DNA from: JAYQKL01 sp049890195
GTDB lineage: Bacteria > Pseudomonadota > Alphaproteobacteria > RS24
DNA: 64,000 nt
Assembly: GCA_049890195.1 (NCBI GenBank)
Contig: JBMHBY010000003.1
Span: forward strand, 62,001 to 126,000
Direction: 5' to 3'
This document shows, piece after piece, positions 23,802 through 32,600 of the stretch. The position numbers were made by a program, and so were the translations under genes. How positions within the stretch are numbered: position 1 is the first letter of the stretch; every line of letters starts with the position of its first letter. A model generated the notes under the pieces. It did no database searches and was not told where the DNA came from. It saw only the letters and a program-made list of their open reading frames with translations.

Positions 23802-24401
23802 ATGGTCAAACCGTTTCTTTCCGACGGCATGAAAGTCGGCCTGTTCGGCGGTTCCTTCAATCCGCCCCATGCCGGACATGCGCTGGTCAGTGAACGGCTG
23901 AGGGCCCGGCTGGGCCTTGATCTGGTCTGGTGGCTCGTTTCGCCGCAAAACCCCCTGAAAAAAGAGGCGCCGGAGAGCTCCGCCATGCGGATTGACGCCT
24001 GCCGCGACATTGCCGGCCCACACAAGACCTATATATCGGACGAAGAGACGGGGCTGGGATCAGCCTACACGGCCAACACCATCCGCACTTTGAAAAAACG
24101 TCACCCCAATGTGCATTTTGTCTGGCTGATGGGCGCCGACAGCATGTGCGGCATTCACCGTTGGCGCGATTGGCAGGCAATTTTTCAGCAAATCCCCGTC
24201 GCCGTCTATCCCCGCCCCGGCGCAACCGTGCGCGCCGGTCTCGGTCCGGCCGCGACATGTTTCGCCCGCAACCGCATCCACCCTGATGATGCGGCCAGCC
24301 TGGCCGGCCGGCCCTGCCCGGCCTGGACTTTGCTGGAAGGTGTGATGAGCCCGCTGTCCTCCACGCAGATCAGGTCCGGCCGGTCTGCCCGAAAGAAGTG
24401 A
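23802..24401 (+). CDS. nadD: nicotinate-nucleotide adenylyltransferase
   Basis: A 199-residue nucleotidyltransferase that joins ATP and nicotinate mononucleotide to give deamido-NAD. The Rossmann-type signature GGSFNPPHAGH (16-26) supplies the ATP-binding His residues. WLMGADSM and the late SSTQIRSG complete the adenylyltransferase pattern. An alternative ATG nine codons later would still keep the domain; the first ATG lies 1 base after proA and is used here. The proA-nadD-rsfS order is widespread in alphaproteobacteria. The C-terminal ARKK end looks intact. Confidence 0.95.
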   Translation: MVKPFLSDGMKVGLFGGSFNPPHAGHALVSERLRARLGLDLVWWLVSPQNPLKKEAPESSAMRIDACRDIAGPHKTYISDEETGLGSAYTANTIRTLKKRHPNVHFVWLMGADSMCGIHRWRDWQAIFQQIPVAVYPRPGATVRAGLGPAATCFARNRIHPDDAASLAGRPCPAWTLLEGVMSPLSSTQIRSGRSARKK

Positions 24402-24459
24402 TTGAAAAGTTTTCTGCCCGTTGCTAAAAAATAAATGAAGAGGTGAGACCCTGAGCGAT

Positions 24460-24882
24460 TTGACCCATAACTCTCAAAAAAACCACACCGCTGACACAGC
24501 TCCGCCGTCGGCCCCGATAGACCCCGACCATCTCATTGAACTTGTCTTGAGTTCACTTGATGATGACAAAGCGGAAGACATTGTTCAGATAGATTTACGC
24601 GGCAAATCCGCCGTGGCGGATTATATGGTCATCGCCTCCGGCCGGTCACAGCGACATGTCGGTGCCCTGTCCGACCTGCTGATGCGCAAGATGAAGAATG
24701 TCGGCGTCAAACAGGTTCAGGTTGAGGGCCTGCCGAATTGCGACTGGGTGCTGGTTGATACCGGGGATATCGTCATCCATATTTTCCGGCCTGAAGTGCG
24801 CGAATTCTATAATCTCGAAAAAATGTGGCAGATGGATGTGACGGAGCAGGACGCCGGCACCGGACTGCCGGCTGCCGACTGA
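24460..24882 (+). CDS. rsfS: ribosome silencing factor RsfS
   Basis: A 140-residue RsfS/Iojap protein. The domain runs from DHLIELVLSSLDDDKAEDI through DLRGKSAVADYMVIASGRSQRHVGALSD to WVLVDTGDIVIHIFRPEVREFYNLEKMW. It binds L14 and blocks 30S-50S joining when nutrients are low. No ATG precedes the domain. TTG at 24460 is used here, but a CTG three codons earlier (24451) lies closer to the GAGGTGAG box and would give the natural-looking start MSDLTH. The 58-base gap from nadD holds no gene. Confidence 0.93.
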   Translation: MTHNSQKNHTADTAPPSAPIDPDHLIELVLSSLDDDKAEDIVQIDLRGKSAVADYMVIASGRSQRHVGALSDLLMRKMKNVGVKQVQVEGLPNCDWVLVDTGDIVIHIFRPEVREFYNLEKMWQMDVTEQDAGTGLPAAD

Positions 24883-24893
24883 AGGCCGCCGCC

Positions 24894-25373
24894 ATGCGGA
24901 TACAGATCAGCGCCATCGGCATCGGCCGGAACACTGCTGAAAATGACCTGATCAGATCCTACCTGAAACGTCTTGAGACGGCCCGGACACTGGGTATCAA
25001 CCATATTGAAATCCAGGAAATCAAAACCACCAAACCACGGTCGGGGGAAAACCTCAAAAAAGCCGAGGCGGAAAAGCTGCTGGCCGGTCTGCCGACAAAC
25101 TGCCGTCTGGTGGCCCTGGATGAGCACGGAAAAAACTTCACCAGCCCGGAACTGGCCGATTATGTGCAAAACTGCCTCGCGGAGGGGGAGCAGACTCTCG
25201 CCTTTGTGTTGGGCGGGGCCGACGGGCTGGACAACAGCCTCCGTGAACGGGCCGATTTGAGGCTTTCTCTCGGGCGCATGACATTTCCGCATTTGCTGGC
25301 CCGGGTTTTGCTGGTCGAGCAATTGTGGCGCAGTGTCTCGATCCTCATGAACCACCCCTATCACCGGGCATGA
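24894..25373 (+). CDS. rlmH: 23S rRNA (pseudouridine-1915-N3)-methyltransferase RlmH
   Basis: A 159-residue SPOUT methyltransferase that methylates pseudouridine 1915 in helix 69 of 23S rRNA. MRIQISAIGIGRN is the standard start. The knotted SAM site is seen in LVALDEHGKNFTSPELADY and FVLGGADGLDNSLRERADLRLSLGRMTFPH, and the C-terminal YHRA is the usual end. The ATG at 24894 is chosen because the family begins there; a longer frame overlaps rsfS. The stop overlaps the next start by ATGA. Confidence 0.96.
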   Translation: MRIQISAIGIGRNTAENDLIRSYLKRLETARTLGINHIEIQEIKTTKPRSGENLKKAEAEKLLAGLPTNCRLVALDEHGKNFTSPELADYVQNCLAEGEQTLAFVLGGADGLDNSLRERADLRLSLGRMTFPHLLARVLLVEQLWRSVSILMNHPYHRA

Positions 25374-26554
25374 TCGGCGGACTCATGGCAAGAGGGCTGA
25401 ACATATCCAAATTTATGGTCTTGCCCGGCATCCTGTTCGGCCTTGCCGGTTTTCTGCTGGCAACTGAGACCGGGCTGGCCAATGACGTCAAGAACCTCAA
25501 ACAGGTGGAACAGGAAATCAAACAACGCGTCAAAAGCCAGGCCGCACTCGAGCAAAAGGCGAAGGCTTTGGAAACCGAGCGCGAACGGCTGCAGCGCCAA
25601 ATCATCGTTCTTGCCGCCAGACTGCAGGACAGCGAACGCAAGCAAAATGACCTGGCCGACGACATCCGGAAACTGAATGCCAGTGAACAGGAGATGCTGG
25701 AACAGCTGACCAAGGACCGCCGCAAGCTCGCGGAAGCACTTGCAGCACTGCAGAAATTTGAAACCCAGATGCCGTCGGCCTTCACCATCAGCCCTGATGA
25801 CGCCTTGTCCGGCATCCGCGGTGCCATTGCCATTTCCAGCATTGTGCCGGCGCTGCAGGACACCGCCGACAAACTCAAGATCCGGCTGGAGGAACTGGCG
25901 ACAGTGCGTCGGCACAAAAACCAACGCCAGACGGAACTGGAGCAGGCAAACCTCTCTGCGGAAGCTGACAGACAAAGACTGGCCGGGCTGGTGGAGGAAA
26001 AACGCCGGGATGCCCGTCGGACCAGAGAAGCCATTGAACAGGAAAAAGCTGCCATCAATGAACTGGCGCGCAAGGCCCGTTCGCTGCGCGATCTGGTGGA
26101 CCGGCTCGAAAAACGACGTACACAGACCACAGGCTACGCCAGTTTCAAAAACGCCAAGGGCAAACTTCCCCTGCCCGTATCCGGCCGCCTGATGAACCGG
26201 CGCAAGACCGCGGAGGCGAATGAAGATCTCGGCCGAGAAGGGCTTTATGTCCGCACCAAGCCAGGCATGTTGGTCACGGCGCCGTTTGACGCCGACATTC
26301 TTTATGCCGGCAGATTCCGGGATTACGGAAACATTCTGATCCTTGGGGTGGGTGAGGGCTATCACATGCTTTTGTCAGGCATCGGGCGCATTGATGCCGA
26401 GGTCAGCCAGCAGGTTCTGGCCGGCGAGCCGCTCGGCAACATGCAGACGCCAGGCAATGACGGCTCTGTGCAAGAAACCCTAACGCTTTATATAGAAATT
26501 AGGTATAAAGGTAATCCGGTTACACCCTATCGTTGGTTCTCTTCCAAAATCTGA
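25370..26554 (+). CDS. EnvC-like murein hydrolase activator (coiled coil plus degenerate LytM)
   Basis: A 394-residue exported protein. A hydrophobic N-terminal segment (about 14-32) serves as signal. A long coiled coil spans about 35-255, dense in Glu, Lys, Arg and Leu heptads. A C-terminal LytM/M23 domain is recognised by RTKPGMLVTAPFDADILYAGRFRDYGNILILGVGEGYHMLLSGI. The zinc-binding His/Asp residues of active M23 peptidases are missing, as in EnvC, so it should activate amidases at the division site rather than cut peptidoglycan. The ATG at 25370 overlaps the rlmH stop by ATGA and is preferred over one further upstream. ctpA follows after 10 bases. Confidence 0.88.
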   Translation: MIGGLMARGLNISKFMVLPGILFGLAGFLLATETGLANDVKNLKQVEQEIKQRVKSQAALEQKAKALETERERLQRQIIVLAARLQDSERKQNDLADDIRKLNASEQEMLEQLTKDRRKLAEALAALQKFETQMPSAFTISPDDALSGIRGAIAISSIVPALQDTADKLKIRLEELATVRRHKNQRQTELEQANLSAEADRQRLAGLVEEKRRDARRTREAIEQEKAAINELARKARSLRDLVDRLEKRRTQTTGYASFKNAKGKLPLPVSGRLMNRRKTAEANEDLGREGLYVRTKPGMLVTAPFDADILYAGRFRDYGNILILGVGEGYHMLLSGIGRIDAEVSQQVLAGEPLGNMQTPGNDGSVQETLTLYIEIRYKGNPVTPYRWFSSKI

Positions 26555-26564
26555 GGCACGCCTG

Positions 26565-28142
26565 ATGAATCGCCGCAAAAACATAAAAAATGTCATCAAA
26601 ACCGCTTTTGTCGGGCTGATGCTGTCCGCCTTGGCCGGCCCGGCCCTTGCCGCACCCCCCGCCCTTGCCGAAATGCGTGAAGCCCTGCGGCTGCACAACA
26701 TGCAGGCCCAGCAACTCGCCCAAGGCGCCGACGAAGCATCCACTGCGGGGGATGAGGCGGCGGCCACGGATGTGCCGGACATATATGAGCAGCTTTCCCT
26801 GTTCGGCGATGTCCTGCAGCAGGTGCGCGAAGGCTATGTCGACCCGCCGGAAAACGAGGAGCTGATTGAGGCGGCACTGACCGGCATGCTGACATCCCTG
26901 GATCCGCATTCGGCCTATCTGCCGCCCAAAAACTTTGACGACATGCAAGTGCAGACCAAAGGCGAATTCGGCGGGTTGGGCATTGAAGTGACGATGGAAA
27001 AGGGTGTGGTCAAGGTTGTCGCCCCGATTGACGACACGCCGGCCCAGCGCGCCGGCATGCTGCCCAATGACCTGATTGTCAAAATCGACGGTGAAGATGT
27101 GCTGGGCATGACGCTGTCTGAGGCCGTCGACATCATGCGCGGCGAGGTTGGCACCAAAATCGTCATCACGGTCGTGCGCGACGGCGTTGAGGACCCGTTT
27201 GACGTCACCATCATCCGCGACATCATCAAGATCCGGGCTGTCCGGGCCAGGCTTGAAGGCGACAAGCAGAACATCGCCTACATCCGCGTCACAACCTTCA
27301 ATCTCAACACCACAACCAATCTGCGCAAGGAGATGTCGGCCCTGTCCGCTGCCGTGAAGGCTGAGGATTTTGCTGGTTACATCATTGATTTGCGGAACAA
27401 TCCGGGCGGCCTGCTGACCGAGGCGATCAAGGTCTCGGACACATTTTTGAGCAAGGGCGAGATTGTTTCGACCCGGGCCAGAAAAGCCAGCGACAATGCC
27501 CGCTTCAACGCCCGCAGAGGCGACCTGTCCAAAGGGGCTGTGGTTATGGTTCTGATCAATGGCGGCTCAGCATCCGCTTCGGAAATTGTCGCTGGGGCGC
27601 TGCAGGACCATCACCGGGCCTTGATTGTCGGCACCCAGTCCTTCGGCAAGGGATCGGTCCAGACAATCATGCCGCTGTCCAATAACGGCGCCCTGCGCCT
27701 GACGACGGCGCGTTATTACACACCGTCCGGTCGTTCCATTCAGGCCACCGGCATCAGCCCGGACATCATCATTGAGCAGGAAATCCCGGAGGACATGAAG
27801 GGGTTTGAAGGCCGGCGGGAAGCCAATTTACGCGGCCACCTTGAAAATAATACGCAGGACGCCACCCCCAAAGACGGCCCTGAGTCAGAGGCTGATTCAG
27901 AGCCAGAGGCGAAGCCTGAAACGAGCAGCAAGACTGACGCAGAAACAGGCGCGGATGACCAGACACCCGAACCGAGTGAGGAAACCGGGGAGGATGCAGA
28001 GGACGAGGACAAGCCCTCCATCGCTTATGTGCCGCGGGAGCTGGAGGATGATGTGCAACTGCAAAAGGCCATCAAACTGATGAGCGACATGCACCAAACC
28101 CGCATGGGGCTGGCTGCGCAGGCAGACGCACTCTTGCCCTGA
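26565..28142 (+). CDS. ctpA: carboxy-terminal processing peptidase (S41) CtpA
   Basis: A 525-residue exported serine protease. It has a signal peptide (cut near ALA, about residue 29), a PDZ domain (about 125-210, with FGGLGIEV and ITVVRDG) and the S41 catalytic core. Ser337 in GGSASASEI and Lys362 in GKGSVQ form the Ser-Lys dyad, 25 residues apart as in Prc. After about 430 comes a tail of roughly 65 residues dominated by Glu, Asp, Pro, Ser and Thr, then a short helical end. The envC-ctpA order is conserved in alphaproteobacteria and points to a role in cell-envelope maturation. Confidence 0.95.
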   Translation: MNRRKNIKNVIKTAFVGLMLSALAGPALAAPPALAEMREALRLHNMQAQQLAQGADEASTAGDEAAATDVPDIYEQLSLFGDVLQQVREGYVDPPENEELIEAALTGMLTSLDPHSAYLPPKNFDDMQVQTKGEFGGLGIEVTMEKGVVKVVAPIDDTPAQRAGMLPNDLIVKIDGEDVLGMTLSEAVDIMRGEVGTKIVITVVRDGVEDPFDVTIIRDIIKIRAVRARLEGDKQNIAYIRVTTFNLNTTTNLRKEMSALSAAVKAEDFAGYIIDLRNNPGGLLTEAIKVSDTFLSKGEIVSTRARKASDNARFNARRGDLSKGAVVMVLINGGSASASEIVAGALQDHHRALIVGTQSFGKGSVQTIMPLSNNGALRLTTARYYTPSGRSIQATGISPDIIIEQEIPEDMKGFEGRREANLRGHLENNTQDATPKDGPESEADSEPEAKPETSSKTDAETGADDQTPEPSEETGEDAEDEDKPSIAYVPRELEDDVQLQKAIKLMSDMHQTRMGLAAQADALLP

Positions 28143-28161
28143 CAGCTGTGGAGTCTGACGG

Positions 28162-28644
28162 ATGAGTGAGGAACTGGTTTACCGCCCATGTGCCGGCATT
28201 GTTTTGATCAACCCGGACGGGCTGGTATGGACCGGCAAACGCGTTCAGGGCAATCTCCCGGATGGATCAATTCTTTGGCAACTCCCGCAAGGCGGCATTG
28301 ACGAGGACGAGACACCGCTGCAGGCCGCCATGCGGGAACTGAAGGAGGAAACCGGTGTCTCGCGGGCCGAACTGATCTACGAACTCCCCTACTGGCTGAC
28401 CTATGACCTGCCGCCGGAGGCGATTGGTGTGGCGTTGAAAGGCAAGTTCAAAGGCCAGCGGCAAAAATGGTTCGCCATGCGCCATCTGGGCGATGACAGC
28501 GACATCAACCTTGAAGCACATCAGCAACGTGAATTCGAAACCTGGCAATGGCGCAAACTGTCCGATTGTCCGGACATGGTCGTGCCGTTCAAACGGCAGG
28601 TTTATGAACGAATTGTTGCCGGGTTCAGTTGTTTTTGTGCTTGA
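28162..28644 (+). CDS. rppH: RNA pyrophosphohydrolase RppH
   Basis: A 160-residue Nudix hydrolase that removes pyrophosphate from the 5' end of mRNA and so starts RNase E-dependent decay. The Nudix box spans 44-66 (GGIDEDE, then REL-K-EETGV), and YRPCAGIVLINPDGLVWTGKR is the typical N-terminus. The late block WFAMRHLGDDSDINL, with EFETWQWRKL, separates RppH from other Nudix enzymes such as MutT. It lies 19 bases after ctpA and 8 bases before an oxygenase gene. Confidence 0.94.
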   Translation: MSEELVYRPCAGIVLINPDGLVWTGKRVQGNLPDGSILWQLPQGGIDEDETPLQAAMRELKEETGVSRAELIYELPYWLTYDLPPEAIGVALKGKFKGQRQKWFAMRHLGDDSDINLEAHQQREFETWQWRKLSDCPDMVVPFKRQVYERIVAGFSCFCA

Positions 28645-28652
28645 ATGGGCGC

Positions 28653-29666
28653 ATGAAATCCGATTTGAAGAGTCCAGACACCATGAAGTCCGTTTTGCCG
28701 GTGATTGCGTTTGACGCATTCGCAAAAGGCACGCCAACGGACCGCCGGCAAATTGCAGGGGAAATTCATGAGGCTGTCCTCAATACCGGTTTTTTCCATC
28801 TGGACGGGCATGGCATGGACGCCCCACTGGCCACCGCCATGTCTGCGGCAGACTGGTTTTTTGACCTGCCTGAGACGGACAAACAAGCCATTGCGATTGA
28901 AAAAAGCCCCTGTCACAGAGGATGGTATGCCATAGGCGGCGAGAGGCTTGATGCCGTCACATACCCGGAGGGTGATTTCAAGGAGGGGATAAAAATCGGT
29001 CACGACCTGGACTCCTCACACCCTTTGGTCGCCGCCGGCCTGCCGCTGCATGGCCCAAATCAGTGGCTCACGGAGGATACCGCCCTGGGGCCAGACTGCC
29101 CGGCCCGCATGTTCAACACCTCCATGCAGGCCGTCTATGATGGACTCAGTGATGTCTCCAGGACCCTGATGCAGGCCTTCGCCCTGGGCCTGGGCTTGCC
29201 GGAGACCCATTTTGACCGTTATCTGGAAACCCCGATGGCGACCTTGAGCCCGATCCGCTACCCGCCGCTGAACGCCTCGCGTGAACGGATCAGCGCCGGC
29301 GCACATTCCGACTTCGGCTGCCTGGCCCTGTTGGCGCAAGACGATACGGGGGGGCTTGAAATTCTGCACCCCGATACCGGCTGGATGAACGTCCCACCCC
29401 GGCCGGGCAGCCTGCTTGTGAATATCGGGGACATGCTGTCGCTGTGGACCGGTGGTCTCTACCGCTCCACCATGCACAGGGTCCGCAACAGATCCGCAAA
29501 AAACCGCACCAGCATGGTGTTTTTCTTCGACCCGCAACATGACACGCCACTTGACATCATCTGCCCGGGTCAGCCGGTGCAGGCGCCAGAAACAAGCTTG
29601 ACGGCACTGCAACACCTGTTGAACAAGATCTCATCCAGTTTTGATTATGTGGATTTCGATGCCTGA
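28653..29666 (+). CDS. 2-oxoglutarate/Fe(II)-dependent oxygenase, isopenicillin-N-synthase-like
   Basis: A 337-residue cytosolic oxygenase of the DIOX/IPNS-like superfamily. An N-terminal DIOX_N-type segment (LPVIAFDAFAKG, FFHLDGHGM, FFDLPETDKQAI) precedes the jelly-roll core. The iron ligands are in GAHSDFG (His-x-Asp) and STMHRV (His), and NRTSMVFFF contributes the 2-oxoglutarate Arg-x-Ser-like site. Two starts are possible, 28653 and 28683, and neither has a strong ribosome site. It lies between rppH and a purU remnant, with no pathway partners, so its substrate is unknown. It is not related in sequence pattern to the TauD-type enzyme at 2478. Confidence 0.85.
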   Translation: MKSDLKSPDTMKSVLPVIAFDAFAKGTPTDRRQIAGEIHEAVLNTGFFHLDGHGMDAPLATAMSAADWFFDLPETDKQAIAIEKSPCHRGWYAIGGERLDAVTYPEGDFKEGIKIGHDLDSSHPLVAAGLPLHGPNQWLTEDTALGPDCPARMFNTSMQAVYDGLSDVSRTLMQAFALGLGLPETHFDRYLETPMATLSPIRYPPLNASRERISAGAHSDFGCLALLAQDDTGGLEILHPDTGWMNVPPRPGSLLVNIGDMLSLWTGGLYRSTMHRVRNRSAKNRTSMVFFFDPQHDTPLDIICPGQPVQAPETSLTALQHLLNKISSSFDYVDFDA

Positions 29667-29835
29667 TTTTATCCTGACCATATCCTGTCCCGACCGCCCC
29701 GGCATTGTCGCTGCGGTCAGTCTTGACAGGACAGTCAGGCGCATGATCGAGTCGCAGGTTCTGGCCGATGCCATAGCAGCGCATACGGAGCGGCGCATTC
29801 TGCTCAACGGCCACAAGACCGTTGTCTTCACTTGA
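29659..29835 (+). pseudogene. purU: purU (formyltetrahydrofolate deformylase) remnant with large internal deletion
   Basis: The 58-codon frame begins with a normal PurU ACT-domain start, MPDFILTISCPDRPGIVAAVS. Within a few residues it jumps to what reads as the extreme C-terminus of PurU (RRMIESQVLADAIAAHTERR and the closing NGHKTVVF). Intact PurU is about 280-290 residues, so some 225 codons, including the whole formyl-transferase-like catalytic domain, are missing while the frame is kept. It cannot be an active deformylase. The start overlaps the oxygenase stop by 8 bases. The remnant either is a decaying gene or makes a short orphan peptide. Confidence 0.75.
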
Positions 29836-29844
29836 GTGGGGGGG

Positions 29845-30207
29845 TTAAAGTTCGGCGCGCAGGCTTTCGAGCGCGTCTGACACGGCCATGTTGCCGGCTT
29901 CCTGCGCCTGCTTGATTTCAGCGTCTATGTCGGATTTGGTCAGGCCCTCAACCGCCAGAGCCTTTTCCGCCAGCAGGGTCAACCCCTCCGGCGTGACGTC
30001 AGCAAAGCCGCCCTGCACAAAGAAGCGGGACGGCTTGCCGCCGTCTTCGACGGTGACAACACCGGGACGCAGCACAGACATCATCGGGCTGTGGTTGACC
30101 AGCACCCCGAAATCCCCTTCGGTGCCCGGGACGCTGACCATGTCCACCTCGCCTGAAAGCAACAGCTTTTCAGGGGAAACCAGATCAAATTTAAGCTTGT
30201 CGGCCAT
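29845..30207 (-). CDS. atpC: F1F0 ATP synthase epsilon subunit
   Basis: A 120-residue epsilon subunit. It shows the beta-sandwich start KFDLVSPEKLLLSGEVDMVSVPGTEGDFGVLVNHSP and the FFVQGGFADVTPEGLTLLAEKA block. The C-terminal helical arm is shortened, as in many alphaproteobacteria. It couples rotation of the central stalk and inhibits ATP hydrolysis. It is last in the leftward atpHAGDC operon, 27 bases after atpD, and converges with the purU remnant. Confidence 0.96.
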   Translation of the reverse strand: MADKLKFDLVSPEKLLLSGEVDMVSVPGTEGDFGVLVNHSPMMSVLRPGVVTVEDGGKPSRFFVQGGFADVTPEGLTLLAEKALAVEGLTKSDIDAEIKQAQEAGNMAVSDALESLRAEL

Positions 30208-30234
30208 AGTCCGTCCAATCCTTGATTAATCCGC

Positions 30235-31662
30235 TCAAGCGGCTTCAGCGGCCATTTTTTCGGCTTTCGCGATGGCCTCTTCGATGGTGCCGACCATATA
30301 GAAGGCACCTTCCGGAAGATGGTCGTACTCACCGGCGCACAGGCCTTTAAAGCCTTTAATGGTGTCCGCCAGATCGACCAGAACACCCGGGGAGCCGGTG
30401 AACACCTCGGCCACATGGAAGGGTTGTGACAGGAAGCGCTCGATTTTGCGGGCGCGTGAGACGACAAGCTTGTCCTCTTCCGACAACTCATCCATGCCGA
30501 GAATGGCAATGATGTCCTGAAGCGACTTGTAGCGCTGCAGGATTTCCTGCACCTGACGCGCCACCTCATAATGCTCGTCGCCGACAATGCGCGGCTCCAT
30601 GATACGCGACGTTGAGTCAAGCGGATCCACAGCCGGGTAGATCCCTTTCTCCGCAATCGAACGGGACAAAACTGTTGTCGCGTCCAAGTGGGCGAAGGAC
30701 GTGGCCGGGGCCGGGTCAGTCAAATCGTCAGCCGGCACATAAATGGCCTGCACGGAGGTGATTGACCCTTTGGTTGTTGTGGTGATGCGCTCCTGCATGG
30801 CACCCATGTCCGTGGCCAATGTCGGCTGGTAGCCCACAGCGGACGGAATCCGACCCAACAGCGCAGACACCTCTGAACCGGCCTGCGTGAAGCGGAAAAT
30901 ATTGTCGACAAAGAACAGCACGTCCTGGCCTTCATCGCGGAAATGCTCGGCAACAGTCAGGCCGGTCAGGGCAACACGGGCCCGCGCACCGGGCGGCTCA
31001 TTCATCTGACCGTAAACCAGCGTACATTTGGAACCGTCACCGCCCTTTTCGGAGTTCACACCGGACTCGATCATTTCCCAGTACAGGTCATTGCCTTCAC
31101 GGGTACGTTCGCCCACACCGGCGAAAACGGAATACCCGCCATGTGCCTTGGCCACGTTGTTGATCAATTCCATGATCAGAACCGTCTTGCCCACACCGGC
31201 ACCACCGAACAGTCCGATTTTACCGCCTTTGGCATAAGGGGCCAGAAGGTCAACAACCTTGATGCCGGTAACCAGCATTTCGGCTTCGGTTGACTGCTCG
31301 ACAAATTCCGGGGCCTCCTGGTGGATGGCGCGTGACTTGCGGGACGAAATTTTGCCCGCATCGTCAACCGGTTCGCCAATGACGTTCATGATGCGGCCCA
31401 AAGTGGCCTCACCGACCGGCACCTTGATCGGGTTGCCGGTGTCCTCAACCTCCTGACCGCGGACTAGACCCTCAGTGGAGTCCATTGCGATCGTCCGCAC
31501 GGTGCGCTCGCCCAAGTGCTGGGCGACCTCAAGCACCAAACGGTTGCCGTCATTCTTTGTCTCCAGGGCGTTGAGAATTTCAGGCAGTTTGTCGTCAAAC
31601 TGCACGTCAACAACAGCCCCGATGACCTGGGTGATTTTACCGACTGTTTTCGCTTTTGCCAT
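30235..31662 (-). CDS. atpD: F1F0 ATP synthase beta subunit (catalytic)
   Basis: A 475-residue catalytic subunit. Walker A GGAGVGKT is at 153-160, followed by GERTREGNDLY with the catalytic Glu, Walker B VLFFVDNIFRF, and ALLGRIPSAVGYQPTL. The DELSEED segment appears as MDELSEEDKL, the site that pushes the gamma stalk. Length is typical. It lies 37 bases after atpG in an operon that carries only F1 genes. The F0 genes (atpB, E, F) must be elsewhere, which is the normal alphaproteobacterial split. Confidence 0.98.
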   Translation of the reverse strand: MAKAKTVGKITQVIGAVVDVQFDDKLPEILNALETKNDGNRLVLEVAQHLGERTVRTIAMDSTEGLVRGQEVEDTGNPIKVPVGEATLGRIMNVIGEPVDDAGKISSRKSRAIHQEAPEFVEQSTEAEMLVTGIKVVDLLAPYAKGGKIGLFGGAGVGKTVLIMELINNVAKAHGGYSVFAGVGERTREGNDLYWEMIESGVNSEKGGDGSKCTLVYGQMNEPPGARARVALTGLTVAEHFRDEGQDVLFFVDNIFRFTQAGSEVSALLGRIPSAVGYQPTLATDMGAMQERITTTTKGSITSVQAIYVPADDLTDPAPATSFAHLDATTVLSRSIAEKGIYPAVDPLDSTSRIMEPRIVGDEHYEVARQVQEILQRYKSLQDIIAILGMDELSEEDKLVVSRARKIERFLSQPFHVAEVFTGSPGVLVDLADTIKGFKGLCAGEYDHLPEGAFYMVGTIEEAIAKAEKMAAEAA

Positions 31663-31699
31663 TTTTCCGTTCCTCTGGCTGGTTCATCCTGTGCCGACC

Positions 31700-32578
31700 C
31701 TAAAGGGCCTCTGCACCTGAGATAATTTCAATCAATTCTTTGGTGATCTGGGCCTGACGTGACCTGTTATAGGTGATGCTCAGGCTGTCAATCATGTCAC
31801 CGGCATTGCGCGTGGCGTTGTCCATGGCGCTCATCCGGGCACCCTGTTCGCTGGCGGCGTTCTCCAACAGAGCGCGTAAGATCTGGATGGCGATGTTGCG
31901 CGGCAGCAGGGCGTCCAGAATTTCGCTTTCCTCGGGCTCATAATCATAGGCCGCACCGCCCAGTTCCGGTGTTTCCGTTTCATCCAACGTCGCCGGAATG
32001 ATCTGCAGGGCGTCGGGTTTTTGTGAAATCACATTCACAAACTCAGAGTAGAACAGCGTGCAGACGTCAAACGCACCATCGTCAAACATGGTGAGGATCT
32101 GGTCGGCAACCTGCTGGGCCTGATCAAAACCGACGGACTTCAACCCCTGAAAGGTAATGGTCTCGAGCATGTGCTCTTCGAGATCGCGTCTGAGTGCATC
32201 GGCCCCTTTGCGCCCGACACACAAAATCTTGACCGTCTTGCCGTCAGCCTTCAAGGCATGTGCCTTTTCCCGCGCCAGACGCGCAATCGAACTGTTGAAA
32301 CCGCCGCACAAACCGCGCTCGGCGGTGGCAACGACCAGCAAATGGGTCTTGTCAGTGCCGGTCCCCGCCAGCAATGGCGAGGCCCCCGGCTGACCGGCGA
32401 CACCAGCCGCCACATTCGCCAGAACCGCGCTCATGCGTTGGGCGTAAGGGCGCGCCGCTTCCGCCGCCTCCTGGGCACGACGCAGTTTGGACGCAGCCAC
32501 CATCTGCATGGCCCGCGTGATTTTCTGCGTGGCCTGCACACTGGCGATGCGGTTGCGAAGTTCTTTGAGTGAAGACAT
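31700..32578 (-). CDS. atpG: F1F0 ATP synthase gamma subunit (central stalk)
   Basis: A 292-residue gamma subunit. The N-terminal coiled-coil helix is SLKELRNRIASVQATQKITRAMQMVAASKLRRAQ, and the C-terminal helix is MSAMDNATRNAGDMIDSLSITYNRSRQAQITKELIEI. The two pair inside the alpha3beta3 ring. The middle Rossmann-like part has LCGGFNSSIA. I take the ATG at 32578, where the family starts; a 46-codon upstream extension in the same frame runs antisense to nothing useful and lacks homology. It lies 22 bases after atpA. Confidence 0.97.
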   Translation of the reverse strand: MSSLKELRNRIASVQATQKITRAMQMVAASKLRRAQEAAEAARPYAQRMSAVLANVAAGVAGQPGASPLLAGTGTDKTHLLVVATAERGLCGGFNSSIARLAREKAHALKADGKTVKILCVGRKGADALRRDLEEHMLETITFQGLKSVGFDQAQQVADQILTMFDDGAFDVCTLFYSEFVNVISQKPDALQIIPATLDETETPELGGAAYDYEPEESEILDALLPRNIAIQILRALLENAASEQGARMSAMDNATRNAGDMIDSLSITYNRSRQAQITKELIEIISGAEAL

Positions 32579-32600
32579 TGTGTCGTTGGCTCCGTAACAC

